Shown piece after piece: positions 1 through 10,519 of a DNA stretch of 64,000 nucleotides. The stretch lies in assembly GCA_000333855.2 (NCBI GenBank), contig CM007324.1:51475-115474 (forward strand). Reading direction: 5' to 3'. The notes beneath the pieces were generated by a model. That model saw nothing but the letters and a program-made list of their open reading frames with translations, was not told where the DNA came from and searched no databases. The stretch is from Endotrypanum monterogeii (lineage: Eukaryota; Euglenozoa; Kinetoplastea; Trypanosomatida; Trypanosomatidae). Position 1 is the stretch's first letter. Each line of letters starts with the position of its first letter. The position numbers and the translations under genes were made by a program.

Positions 1-392
1 CCAAACACCCCTTCTCCCCCTCAGCATCATCTACTGCCGGCATACACCTCGCCCTCGTATTTTCATCATCAGCCAGCCACCTGCTCGACTGAGCCGCTGC
101 CATGGCCCGCCCTCCCCCTCCCCCCATGGGCTGATATGCGTTTATATATGTCAATGTATACATTTGTATATGCATTTGTAGATGTATGTATACACATACC
201 TGCATGTATTTATTTTTTTCTTTTTTTTCCTCGGTGGTCGTGTGTGCTTGTGTAACCATATGTGCACAGAGTAGAGGTGCACGCGTTCCATTGACTGATT
301 TCTGTGATGCCGCACACCGTTAGTATTACCGCACGCTACCCTCTCGCTCCCCCTTCCCCCACCCACCCCTCTCTACACCAGCGCCATTCCAC
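1..392 (+). repeat. 3' UTR repeat, left copy
   Basis: This segment is almost identical to positions 3219-3612, with one extra T in a homopolymer in the second copy. The second copy lies just downstream of the surface antigen gene that ends at 3084, so it is 3' UTR or downstream intergenic sequence of that gene. The inference is that the window opens in the 3' flank of another member of the same surface antigen family. Similarity stops abruptly after the shared 'gcgccattccac', so the duplicated unit ends there. Confidence 0.85.
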
Positions 393-1344
393 CCCTCCCT
401 CCCACTCCTCCGACACACCTTCGGTGCCCTCCCACGGTTTTGAGGCGTGTCTCCCAAAAGTGTTATCGTCGCTGCTCCAGGGTGGTGTCCTCGGCTCATT
501 TCCCCATTTCACTGTGGGTGAGTCTCACCGCTGAGGGGTGTGGGATGCTGCGACATGATGGGGGGAGAGAAAAAGGGGGTGAGGGTATGCTCACTCGCTG
601 TCCAACACAAGCAAAAGTCTGACGACGTATAGCCTCAGCGTTACTGTCAGCCGTCACGTGTTCTACGACCGGACCCCCAGTGGCCGTGTCCCTCCCGCCC
701 CGACGTGGAGGCCCCCACCGCCACACGGCGCTAGCGCTATTCTTTTTCTGTTCGTTGAATATTTTCTACTTCTTCTGTTCCTCCTGGTCGCCCCCCCCCC
801 CTCATCGCCTTGGAGGAGAGGGAGATGGGCTTTCTGATACAGGCGGACGGCGGGTCTGTCGCAGAAGCAGCAACAGTCTCACATGCACTCCCACACCCCC
901 ACTAAAGGGGAGACGAACGCAACCGTAAGACACGTGTGCGTGGGTGTACGTTGCGCGGTGATATGCTAGCAGCCTCCTAACACTACGGAGGTGGAAGAGT
1001 CGGATCCGCGCCGAAGACACAAAGATAGTGCACCCGCAAATATATATATATATATATAGATACTATGAAACAAACCCGCACAGTGGCTGGCACGCAAGGA
1101 GGGGCCCTCCGGAAGGGAAAGTCGCTGGGATTATAGGATTTCCCTTCCGAACAGGCTCGGCGTATGCTGTGAAGACTTCGTGACCTCCCCTCGCCCTCTC
1201 TCTCCCCCCCTCCCTCCCACATACACAGAAGCACGCGCAGCTCTACTCATCCGCACATACATTCGCCGTAACCCGCAGCACCCTCTCCTCCCTCCCCCTC
1301 CCACACGCATACACACACACACACACACACACCTCCCTCTACCC
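393..1344. other. Intergenic region upstream of surface antigen gene
   Basis: No gene is supported here. The stretch holds the left copy of a 224-base dispersed repeat (477-700), a short (TA)n run near 1040-1058, C-rich and T-rich tracts, and a (CA)n run at about 1308-1331. The pyrimidine-rich stretch at about 1183-1300 is the likely source of the trans-splicing signal for the gene starting at 1345, though no single acceptor AG stands out. Confidence 0.7.
477..700. repeat. Dispersed 224-base repeat, copy A
   Basis: This block matches 14979-15203 over its whole length with only a handful of substitutions and a small indel in a G-run. The flanks of the two copies are unrelated. Both copies lie in intergenic DNA. 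The size, dispersal and intergenic location resemble the degenerate short retroposons (SIDER elements) known in Leishmania 3' UTRs. That assignment is an inference, because the family consensus was not compared. Confidence 0.75.
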
Positions 1345-3084
1345 ATGGGCTTCTGCGGCCGCAGCACCCGCCGCACCGTCGCGGTGGCGATTTGTCTAGC
1401 CTTGCTAGCGACGGTGGGTACGTGTCTCATCGACACGCAGGAGATCGCGGGCACAGCCTTCACGTTCGTCGGGTGGTCGGCGACCAGTACCTCGGAGGTG
1501 TACCGGTTTTGCACTCTCACTAGCGGCGTGTTCACGATCCAAGGCTCTGAGAGCGCTATCGGAGCGGAGGCCACGCTGCCTGTGGGCAACCTGCAGCTCA
1601 CGGATTTGACGGTACGGGGCGGCTACATCTCCATGACACGATTCTTTCCCCAGAACTCCGTGTTTACGATAGCACGTGTCAGAGGAACCGTCACTGCGGG
1701 GATGCCCTTCCTCGAAGCCAGCGCGGCAATCCTCTCTAATGGGGTGCAGATCGTAGTCATGGACTCAACCCTTCGCTGGGCCTCCTCGCAGATGCGTCAA
1801 AGTCTAGTGCACGCACCGAACATCATCCAGATTTCCAGCTCCTTGTTTTCCATCGGCAATACCCTGACACAGGCGGCGTCCGTCGTTGAGATGGCAGCTC
1901 CAGGCAGCATTTTGGAGAGATCCGTACTGGCTGTGGACTATACCAAGTGCTCAGGTTGTGCACAGGGCCTCGTTTATTTCGCCGGCACCACCAGCGTGTT
2001 GGACCGGAGCATGCTGCGCATCTCATACTCGAGTCTCAGCAACGCGGCCGGCGCGCCGTTGCTTGGCGCTGCGGCCACCGGTGGAGTACCCTCCGGTTTG
2101 AGATTCGATGGGAGTCTTTTTGTTGTTGAGAATGTGGCATCGCCCACCAGCACTCTCACCAATGCCGCCATCAATGTGAATACAAACTCACAGGCGACTC
2201 TGCGCGTGGTGACCGTGAGCAGCATCGGTGCCACCGTAACGGGTAGGGTCACGGGGAAGCAGATATCCGCCACCAACCTCCAGCAAAGTATCCCATCCCT
2301 CATCATGGTCGAGAGCACCGCCTGTGCCGCGGCATGCGTCCCCACAGCCTCCGCCGGCAGCACCTGCAGTTGCACTTGCCCGGCCGAACTGCCGAACATG
2401 AATTTCTGCACTGCTATGAAGGACCCCTACACGGATTACGTCTACACGGGCTGCTCCGTAGGCTGTCTTACCTGCACCAGCGACACTGTCTGCAGCAGGT
2501 GTGGTACAGACTATCAGCTACTGCCCGACGAGACATGCGCACTTACAGGAGTCCCGTGCGACGACCCGAACTGCAGCAGCTGCAGCGCCTTGGGCCAATG
2601 CATAGACTGCAGCCAAGGCTACGGCCTCACCACCACCAACCGATGCACGCGCTGCAGCGTCCAGGGCTGCACTATGTGCTCTCGTGACGCGAACACCTGC
2701 ACAGCCTGCAACGACGGCACCAACCCCGTAGACAATGTCTGCACCCAGTGTCCGAACGGATACGTGCTCGTGAATGGGCAATGCGTGCTGTGCCAAGTGG
2801 AAAACTGCGTCCTCTGCCGGACCGGCGAAAGCAACGCGTGCGCCGCCTGTGGAACCGGCTACTACGAGTCCGGCGGCAGCTGCCTGCCGGTGAAAGCGTG
2901 CTACGTGTCCAACTGCGCTCAGTGCACGGTGGACGACAGCACCAAGTGCCTCACGTGCATGAACGACTACCTCCTTACAGCGTCCTACCGTTGTGTCCCG
3001 CGGGCAAACGCCAACAGCGCCGCTGCGCCCGCCATGCTGGGGGTGCTCGCCGCCGTGATCGCCACGCCCACGCTACTGATGTAG
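1345..3084 (+). CDS. Cys-rich GPI-type surface antigen-like protein
   Basis: The predicted protein has 579 residues from the ATG at 1345; the frame stays open 165 bases further upstream, but only from a GTG in pyrimidine-rich leader. A hydrophobic signal peptide covers about residues 9-27. The first half is Ser/Thr/Val-rich and low in Cys, with short repeating stretches that could form a beta-helix (inference). From about residue 330 on come many CxxC-type repeats of the furin/VSP style seen in protist surface proteins. The C-terminus is a hydrophobic tail with no basic cytoplasmic residues, as in GPI-anchored proteins. It is most likely displayed at the parasite surface. It resembles the Leishmania 'surface antigen-like' genes and shares repeat pattern and tail type with the shorter protein at 5489-6295. 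Ligand and function are unknown. Confidence 0.85.
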   Translation: MGFCGRSTRRTVAVAICLALLATVGTCLIDTQEIAGTAFTFVGWSATSTSEVYRFCTLTSGVFTIQGSESAIGAEATLPVGNLQLTDLTVRGGYISMTRFFPQNSVFTIARVRGTVTAGMPFLEASAAILSNGVQIVVMDSTLRWASSQMRQSLVHAPNIIQISSSLFSIGNTLTQAASVVEMAAPGSILERSVLAVDYTKCSGCAQGLVYFAGTTSVLDRSMLRISYSSLSNAAGAPLLGAAATGGVPSGLRFDGSLFVVENVASPTSTLTNAAINVNTNSQATLRVVTVSSIGATVTGRVTGKQISATNLQQSIPSLIMVESTACAAACVPTASAGSTCSCTCPAELPNMNFCTAMKDPYTDYVYTGCSVGCLTCTSDTVCSRCGTDYQLLPDETCALTGVPCDDPNCSSCSALGQCIDCSQGYGLTTTNRCTRCSVQGCTMCSRDANTCTACNDGTNPVDNVCTQCPNGYVLVNGQCVLCQVENCVLCRTGESNACAACGTGYYESGGSCLPVKACYVSNCAQCTVDDSTKCLTCMNDYLLTASYRCVPRANANSAAAPAMLGVLAAVIATPTLLM

Positions 3085-3218
3085 CACTCAGCAGCAAGTA
3101 GGAAACTAAACACTCATTCTCTTTCTCAATATGTGCACACACACACACGCGCGGGCTCCCGCCCGCCCGTTTTATTTTTTGCGGTTGCTGAATTTCTTGT
3201 GAGCGCCGCCCGCCTCAT

Positions 3219-3612
3219 CCAAACACCCCTTCTCCCCCTCAGCATCATCTACTGCCGGCATACACCTCGCCCTCGTATTTTCATCATCAGCCAGCCACCT
3301 GCTCGACTGAGCCGCTGCCATGGCCCGCCCTCCCCCTCCCCCCATGGGCTGATATGCGTTTATATATGTCAATGTATACATTTGTATATGCATTTGTAGA
3401 TGTATGTATACACATACCTGCATGTATTTATTTTTTTCTTTTTTTTTTCCTCGGTGGTCGTGTGTGCTTGTGTAACCATATGTGCACAGAGTAGAGGTGC
3501 ACGCGTTCCATTGACTGATTTCTGTGATGCCGCACACCGTTAGTATTACCGCACGCTACCCTCTCGCTCCCCCTTCCCCCACCCACCCCTCTCTACACCA
3601 GCGCCATTCCAC
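3219..3612 (+). repeat. 3' UTR repeat, right copy
   Basis: Second copy of the segment at 1-392. It starts 135 bases after the stop codon of the surface antigen gene at 1345-3084, so in this copy the unit is clearly 3' flank. After the shared end the two copies diverge completely. Confidence 0.85.
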
Positions 3613-4236
3613 GCGCAACTGTCTATAGGTGGAGGAGGTGAATGGGGCTAACGGTGTCGCCTACGGCATCCAACCTATTATGTGTACAGTCACAATAACC
3701 ACAAAACCTTCTCCGGTGCAGTACCTCACCACCACCACCACCGTAGCCTTGTCATCGTAACGGGTAGCGGTTGGCTGGGCAGGACTGCCGCACGCCCTTG
3801 CGCTTCGCAGTGGCTCTCTGGGACACCTCTCGGGGAGGTCATGGTGGGCCCTCCTCGCTGGTTGGACACAGAGAAAAAGAGGCACAGGTGGTGGAATGTT
3901 TGTTTGACGAGTGACTTGAGGGGTTTGTTGGGGGGGGGGAAGTAAAACATTGATGTGACGGCACGCCACCGGTGAAGCAGTATGTGGCTGCGCGTTGCTT
4001 CTGTGGGTCTGGCTATTTTGCCGTCTATATTTTCTCCCCCTAGCCCTCATCATTTCTCGCGTCGTGTCCCTTGTTTTGGTGTACTCTATTTTTTTTCCCC
4101 TCATTCACGCTCACACGTCTACTTCTTTCGTGAAAAAAAATTTTTTTTTTTTTGTTAAAGACCGAGTCCTTCGACTGTGTTTCGAAGGTATGTACCCTAC
4201 GTGCATGCTCATCGGCGGAGTGTGTGCGGCGGTGAT

Positions 4237-4630
4237 ATGACCGATAGTGATAGCCTCGGACTTATAAAGCTCATCGATGAACAAAAAAGGATTCCGACGA
4301 GAGCTCTTATCGCCCGGTTGGCATTGCCGCCGCTCTGTGCACAGTAGCTGCGGAGCCATCCCCAACGTGTGCACGACGATGCAGCACTCACTGCACCATC
4401 GACTTGTTTGAGTATTCAAACACGCATCTCGAAGGGCAACGGGACCTGCGTGAAGTGTGTAATGGATTACTGATTGACATCATGCTGCATGCCGGTCCCG
4501 TGACAGGCTGCCAATGCGCGGTCTCCCGCACCTGCCCTTAGGTCGTTTGCGAAGCTGTGGCACAGCACGTGGGGCACGGCGCTGACCATGGCCCACTTGT
4601 CGGCAGTACATCACTCCCAAACTGTAAAAA
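4237..4630 (+). pseudogene. Possible decayed gene remnant
   Basis: This stretch lacks the low-complexity character of its surroundings and reads like decayed coding DNA. An ATG at 4237 opens a 36-codon frame of normal amino-acid mix (Asp, Lys, Arg, Leu, Ile) ending in TAG at 4345-4347. Another frame is then open from about 4347 to a TAG near 4540, and the same frame continues coding-like into the A-run near 4627. One frameshift plus one or two stops would account for the breaks. No family was recognised. It lies between two surface antigen genes, a common site of gene birth and loss. It could also be an unusually complex intergenic stretch. Confidence 0.35.
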
Positions 4631-5488
4631 AAAAAGAATTAGAAGAAGACGGAAAAGGGAGGGGGAGGTGGTGAGTGAGGTGCTCTGCTGCTGTCCCTCC
4701 CTCCGTGTGTGTCTGTGTTTTTTTTTTTTTGTGAGGGATTGGAAGTCTGGCACAATTCTGTCGCCTCAACGCTCACCCTCCTTAGCATATGCACCTATGT
4801 TGTTTTTCTCAAACCTATACAGACACACGCACACACAACTCCCCAGCTGTTATACTTCCTCCCATCTTGTGGAGAAAAGAATGGGAAGCGTGTGCTCTTC
4901 CACTCGACAATGAGTTAGTTTAAATATAACTGACCCTCTATATGAGGAATGCCAGCGTGTGTGTCTCGTGTGCTCTTCGTGGCGTGGGATAACCACATCA
5001 AAACGGTATGCAAGATGCTACGCACATATATACACATATATATATATTCACTCATATTAAGAATAGCTCATCTCTTTTTTTTTGGGGGGGGAAAGAAAGT
5101 GAGAGAAAACAAACCCGTTTGACAGCTCCGAGGTGCAATCAAGTCATCCAGGGGGGATGGAGAAAGGGAGTTGTGCAAAGGCTCTCATCGCGCATCAAGA
5201 ACCGCCACACGTGCACGCGCGCACGACAGCCTCCCTTCTATGACCGTCAGAATGTCTCCCTGCTCTTTCACATACGCCCTATACCCCTCCCATGTGACGA
5301 GTTCCCTTCAAACCGCTGCCTGTGAGTGAGCATGCGCATGTGTTGTTGTCCTTGAGCATCACGAAATGCCCTCCTTCTCCCTGCCCTTACACCACCACCA
5401 CCACCACCACTTTCCCTTTCCGATGAAGGGCTTTCAGTTTTTGCACGTTGCGCCGCACCATACTTTTTCCCTCCTCTAACCGTAAGCA

Positions 5489-6295
5489 ATGTCCCTCTTG
5501 TCCGACAGCAGCAACAGCGGCCGCATCTACAAGCGCGCCGGGTCTGGCATCCTTCTCGCTCTTGTGGTCTCCGTCGTGACATCTGTGGTGACGGTGTCCG
5601 CACAGTCGATCGATGAATATCCTGTCGTTCGCTGCACCTCGGCAGTGGTGCACTGCCAAGAATGCCGGAAGGTGCAGACGCTGACTGTTTGCTTCAACTG
5701 TGACGAGGGCTACTCGACGGTGGTCAACGCCGTGACCGTCCAAGCATTCGGCAAGTGCGCGCCCTACGACTCGACCAAGTGCAATCTTGCGAATTGTGTG
5801 CGGTGTGCCGCTGATGACCCCAACAAGTGCATCGAGTGCCCTGTTGGCTACCCGAACTCCATTACTTACAAGTGCGCAGATGTACCGCCGGACTCGTCAA
5901 CCCCCAGCTCTCCGCATTCGTCGACGACCACATCCTCGACCACCACATCCTCGACCACCACATCCTCGACCACCACACCGACTTCGGATATCAAAGATTG
6001 TTTGGTCCCACAGTGTGCCACTTGTGTGCCCGGCCAGAAGACGATCTGCTCCACCTGCCAGTCCGCCACAGTTTTAATGAAGTCTGGTTTATGCAAGGCC
6101 TATGGAACCTGCAGCGTGGCCGACTGCATCCAGTGCTACCCAGAGGACGACAACCGCTGCTCCTCCTGTAGCCCCGGCTTCGCCCTCAGTAGATCCAACG
6201 CCTGCACCCTGCATCAATCGTCCAATGCAGCGGTGTTGTCGCCGATGTCGGTCTTGGCCGCACCAGTCATCGCTGCGGCGGCGTATATTCTCTAG
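5489..6295 (+). CDS. Short Cys-rich surface antigen-like protein
   Basis: The predicted protein has 268 residues from the ATG at 5489. A hydrophobic segment at about residues 19-37 acts as a signal peptide. Two blocks of Cys-rich furin/VSP-like repeats flank a Ser/Thr tract made of a repeated Thr-Thr-Ser-Ser unit, about residues 141-165, probably a heavily O-modified spacer. The C-terminus is a short hydrophobic tail with no basic end, consistent with a GPI anchor. The Cys blocks and tail match the style of the 579-residue neighbour, so this is a short paralogue without the large Cys-poor half. The nucleotide repeat behind the Thr/Ser tract can vary in length. Surface location is likely; function is unknown. 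Confidence 0.82.
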   Translation: MSLLSDSSNSGRIYKRAGSGILLALVVSVVTSVVTVSAQSIDEYPVVRCTSAVVHCQECRKVQTLTVCFNCDEGYSTVVNAVTVQAFGKCAPYDSTKCNLANCVRCAADDPNKCIECPVGYPNSITYKCADVPPDSSTPSSPHSSTTTSSTTTSSTTTSSTTTPTSDIKDCLVPQCATCVPGQKTICSTCQSATVLMKSGLCKAYGTCSVADCIQCYPEDDNRCSSCSPGFALSRSNACTLHQSSNAAVLSPMSVLAAPVIAAAAYIL

Positions 6296-6451
6296 GAGTG
6301 TGTTGAATCCCTTTGGTTGTGACTTGATGATGCCTACACACACACACACACACTTTCAGGGTAGTGCACACAAAAAAAAAATTTCTCATCTCGAGTCAGT
6401 CGTTTTCTCATGTCTCGGCGTTGGTGTAACGTCGTACCCATTCATACGATG

Positions 6452-6534
<83 letters not shown>

Positions 6535-7627
6535 CCAGTATTTTTTGTTCGGTTCCCCACCCCTTCGTATTCCCTCCTCCTCCTCCACGAAAGGTGTCTG
6601 TCTGTTTGTCCGTGTATTTGTGTTTATCTGCTCACGCCTAGACACACTAATATTTCTTATTGCTGCACTACCGTCAGTGGAGCCTCACTGCTCGATTCGG
6701 CGCGAGTCTCAGCTTTATGTGCACATACTCATTTTGATGATTACTTCATGCTCCCCCTATTTTTTTTTCTTCTGCTGGGCTTGCTCCTGGCCGATTAAAC
6801 ACATCCCCTCCTCCTTCCACGCGTATTGACACAACCGTGCGCGCAAGTCGTCCGCTGCGTCGTACGACCGAGGCCCCCCCCTGCCCGGCCCGGCCCTGAT
6901 ATGTGGAGTTGGTGGCCGGGCTGCTTCATGAAGGTGTAGCTGCACACACCCATCTTTGTGTATTGAAAACTTCCCTCTCCAAATCTATTATTGGGAAAAA
7001 AGGAGGGGAAGAGAGAAAATATAGCGGTTTATTTGCAGCACCATACATCTGCTGCACAAGACACACACACACACACACACACACACACCTCCTAACAGAT
7101 CAGGGACATTTCTTGTATCGGTTCCTCTGTTTCCATGAGGACTATTCCATGGGGCGGTAACATCTCTAAAGATCTTCTTTAGCTACATGAAGCGTTCCGT
7201 CTGCGATGATGTTAGGTAAACAATTGCGCCAACGGCGAGGCAGATGAGTGCAACGCGGCCCCTTCGCACAGCTCTCACCCACCGTGTGGTTTTCTGTCAA
7301 ATCTGTTTTTTTTCCCAAGCCTCGCTTGCACCCCATGCCTCTCGACTCACCCAATATCTTCCCTTTTTTTTTATTGTGTGCCAATCATGTGGGTGCGACA
7401 ACGGAAAACGGCGATATGCGATTGTCCTCCCTTCGGCAACGCCACCATCACTATTAGCACACACACAAGCACACGCACACGCACGCGTTCCTCTCCTCAT
7501 CTCTGGCACGTGCAGCTCCTTTGTCTCTGCCTTTGCCCCCCCCCCTTGTATGTGGAGATCTTTTTTTTTAGAGGAAAAAAAAACAGACACGAAAAAATTG
7601 AGGGGAATCACCTTCAGTATTTCCAAG
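6296..7627. other. Intergenic region with long TA/GT microsatellite
   Basis: It holds a compound (TA)n-(GT)n microsatellite at 6456-6528, a (CA)n run at about 7062-7088, and several T- and C-runs. A frame open from 7244 into the next gene begins at an ATG, but the amino acids before 7628 are pyrimidine-tract-like, so this is treated as 5' leader. No gene is supported. Confidence 0.7.
6456..6528. repeat. (TA)n followed by (GT)n microsatellite
   Basis: About 38 bases of alternating TA are followed at once by about 33 bases of alternating GT. This is the longest compound dinucleotide repeat in the left third of the window. Confidence 0.95.
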
Positions 7628-8695
7628 ATGGTGCCTCATGGTGCCGCCTTCGCGGTGTCCATTGTTGCAGCACTGCTGTGCTGCATCGCTGTAGAAGTCT
7701 GCGGATACGATTCTGTGCCCATCGTCTCCATCTTCTACGTACCCGGCGCCTCTGGCACGCGGTCCGTAGACGAGAGAATATGTATGGAGCATGGTGGATA
7801 CCTTGCAACAGAAGCGACTGCAGTCCTGCATGAGGCTGATGTGCAAAGGCTTGAGTCAGAGGGGCTCACCACCTACTACGCTTTTCTCGGTGGTGCGATT
7901 GAGCAGCCGTGGCATATGGAAAGCAACCAGCCGGGGTTCTGCCCCTTCTCCAACTCAGATCCCGATCTTTGGCAGGAAACATCATACCCTCAGACGACCG
8001 GGGACAACAATAACTGCTACTGGCGGTGGTCGGCGGGGCGCTGGGGCGCGATACCGTCCACGTCGGGCCTTCCCTACGACGTGGATAAAAATGGGGTTAT
8101 CTTCTACCGGGGGCAGACCATCGCTACGTTTGAGCGGCAGACCAACGGTTTTCCGATCTTCTTTCCCATGACCGGGAGCAACTACTACCCCAACGTGCGA
8201 CGCGGGCACTACCTCCTCCTCTTCCGCGGCATCACACAGCCAGACAAGGCGGTATGGGGAGACACCTACGCCCGCGGCGGCTTCGCGTATGGAGACGACT
8301 TCTCTGGACAACCCGCGTTGGTGGAGGCAACGCTGGGCGACTGGCAGCTGCTCTGTCAATCGCAAGGGCCAACGCGTCTGCACTACGAACTCGCTGAGAT
8401 ACCCAGCCAATTGCAGGAACTGTGGTGGTTGATTCTCCTCGTGATTCTTTTTGTGTTGTGCCTCATCACCGTCCTCGTGGTGGTCCTCTGCCAGGAGCGC
8501 GAGGACATGGATGAGCCACCAGAGGACCCTCCAGAGTGGGCGGAGAAGGAAGCGATGCAGCGGAGCGTGTCGCGCCGCTACATGAGTCAGCACAGCTTCC
8601 GCTTCCGCGACGACGAATCTCTTAGCGGCCAAGACCCTGACGACGACGACGAGAACAACAACAACAACAACAACAACAGGGAGTATGTGCGCTGA
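7628..8695 (+). CDS. Lectin-like type I membrane protein
   Basis: The predicted protein has 355 residues from the ATG at 7628, chosen because a clean signal peptide follows at about residues 8-24; an upstream in-frame ATG at 7244 would add 128 low-complexity residues. Residues about 55-245 have the layout of a C-type lectin-like fold: a 'GGYLAT' strand, a region of Trp, Gly and Asn with paired Cys, then a 'YLLLF' strand. One membrane segment follows at about 264-287, then a roughly 68-residue acidic cytoplasmic tail ending in runs of Asp and eight Asn. It is probably a surface or endosomal receptor of unknown ligand. The lectin assignment rests on pattern alone. It sits next to the surface antigen genes. 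Confidence 0.75.
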   Translation: MVPHGAAFAVSIVAALLCCIAVEVCGYDSVPIVSIFYVPGASGTRSVDERICMEHGGYLATEATAVLHEADVQRLESEGLTTYYAFLGGAIEQPWHMESNQPGFCPFSNSDPDLWQETSYPQTTGDNNNCYWRWSAGRWGAIPSTSGLPYDVDKNGVIFYRGQTIATFERQTNGFPIFFPMTGSNYYPNVRRGHYLLLFRGITQPDKAVWGDTYARGGFAYGDDFSGQPALVEATLGDWQLLCQSQGPTRLHYELAEIPSQLQELWWLILLVILFVLCLITVLVVVLCQEREDMDEPPEDPPEWAEKEAMQRSVSRRYMSQHSFRFRDDESLSGQDPDDDDENNNNNNNNREYVR

Positions 8696-10351
8696 AGAGA
8701 TGCGCCAACACACACACACAGTTATTTTCACATCACTTCATGATGTACCCTACTAGAAAAATTGTCAGCGCTTGCCCTACCCACACCCCCTTCCAAACTC
8801 GCTCTCGGACTTAGCCATGGCAGCTGCCGCTGCCGCCGCCGCCGTCACTGGTGCACACTACCTACGCTATCAATTCGCATTCGTTCTCATATTCGTGTGT
8901 TACTGAAGGCGTCTTGTGCGTGTGAGTGTCCGTTCTTCGGTTCATAGTCTTCGGGAACACACACACACACACGTGCGCCTCTGTACACTTAAACTTCACT
9001 CATTCTTTTTGTTTGTTTGTTTGTTTGTTTTCCTTTATTATTATTTTTTTTGAATGCTGCTTCTCGCTCTTTACGATAATGTCCACAACACAGACACACA
9101 CACACACACACCAGCTCATCCCTCCGCATCGCCCTTTCCCCCTGCCCTCTCGCCACTCGAAGGCATAATAAACATTTTTTGTTTTTTTTAAGTTGAAGGG
9201 GAAAAAAAAAGAGGGTTGAGAAAGAGAAGAAGAAACAACAAGGGGGGGCTGAATCGTGAGCTGTCGACGATATCGGAAAGAAAGTGCTGTTGTCATGGAC
9301 TGTGTTTGCAGTTCTGTTGTTGATGTTCGCCGCTCGGGTATGTTTGTATGTCTGTGTCAAAGGGGCGGTGGTGTGAACATATATTTTTTTTTTTCATTAT
9401 ATGAATGCTTCTCTCCCTAAAGCAATACATGTATGCATGTATGTGAGAGGAAGCATAGGTCTTTAGAAAGAGATTTCCAAGCGGAATGTTCATCTTCTGT
9501 GTATGTTAGTGTCTGTGTGAACCCCGTCGCACGCCAACCCACCCCACACAGACAAATACACACACACTCACATATTCGACATGCTTTACGATTATTCCTT
9601 TCTTTCTTTGAATTTGTTTTTTTGTCTGGCTTGTGGTGCCTCTCCTTACTTTTTTCTGTGAATAGACAGTGTGTATGTGTTGCTTGACGGTGGAAAGGAG
9701 GGGGGAGGGGGAGACCCTGATGTTGCATCGCTGGGTGCATTTCCCTTGTCTGTATCTATACAACCCTCCCTCCCACCGCCCATCCACACATCCATACATG
9801 CATACCTCCCAGCCCCTGCGCTTACGCCTATTTCTCATTTCTTTTGTTGTCTTTAAGCTCTAGATACTTTCTCCTCCAACAACACTTCTCCCCTCCTCCG
9901 CGAGTGATGATGATGGGGGGGGGGGGGCAACGCACACACAGACACAAACTATCTTGTTTTTGTTTGGGTCTACATCTCACATGTTGACATGAGAGGGAGG
10001 AGAAAGTCTAACTTGGTGAGGCAAAGGAAACGATCTCGGTAATGTCGTGCGAGTGGTGATTTCGTTGCTGCCCCTCCGTACACATTGCCTTGCTACCCTC
10101 GTCTAGCTTACAGACTTGCTGTATTTTATTTTTCCGTTATGTGTACCTACATGATACCTCTGAAACAAGTCCCCAGTAGCTGAACTACCTTCAAGGTAAC
10201 AGGACAATACTCGCAACATCCCTACATGCACCTGCATGTTTCTGGGTATGTCTGTGGACACCAATATGTGCATGGAGGAGACCAAGACTAGGGGCTAGTG
10301 CAAATATATATATGGAGTGATGCAGCATCTGCATGCATACACCTGCACACG

Positions 10352-10391
<40 letters not shown>

Positions 10392-10519
10392 CATACATGT
10401 ACGCTCCTCTGTCTATGACTCCATATTCCCTCATCCTCTCCAGACCCCGGACCTTTGCTTCTGTCTATAACAACAATACGTGTGTTTGTACATGCACATG
10501 CACACACACACGCAAGGAT
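8696..10519. other. Intergenic region
   Basis: Low-complexity sequence: (CA)n runs near 8709-8721 and 9093-9112, (TTTG)n near 9009-9028, many T-runs, a G-run near 9915-9927, and a long (CA)n at about 10360-10388. A frame open from 10298 into the next gene is His/Thr-rich because it translates the CA repeat and is not counted as coding. No gene is recognised in these 1.8 kb. Confidence 0.7.

Larger units (their letters stand above)
3085..5488. other. Intergenic region between two surface antigen genes
   Basis: It contains the right copy of the 3' UTR repeat (3219-3612), a coding-like remnant at about 4237-4630, several long homopolymers (A then T runs near 4133-4154, A run near 4627, T run near 4720), (TA)n near 5036-5048 and a (CCA)n tract near 5390-5410. 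A pyrimidine tract followed by an AG at about 5436-5437 is a plausible trans-splice acceptor for the gene at 5489. No complete gene is supported. Confidence 0.65.

Noticed and set aside
1180..1344. N-terminal extension of the surface antigen to a GTG
   Set aside because: The added residues translate pyrimidine and CA repeats, and the ATG at 1345 is followed by a proper signal peptide.
5890..6000. Short tandem repeats suggestive of an array
   Set aside because: These are in-frame Thr/Ser codon repeats inside the short surface antigen, not a CRISPR or noncoding array.
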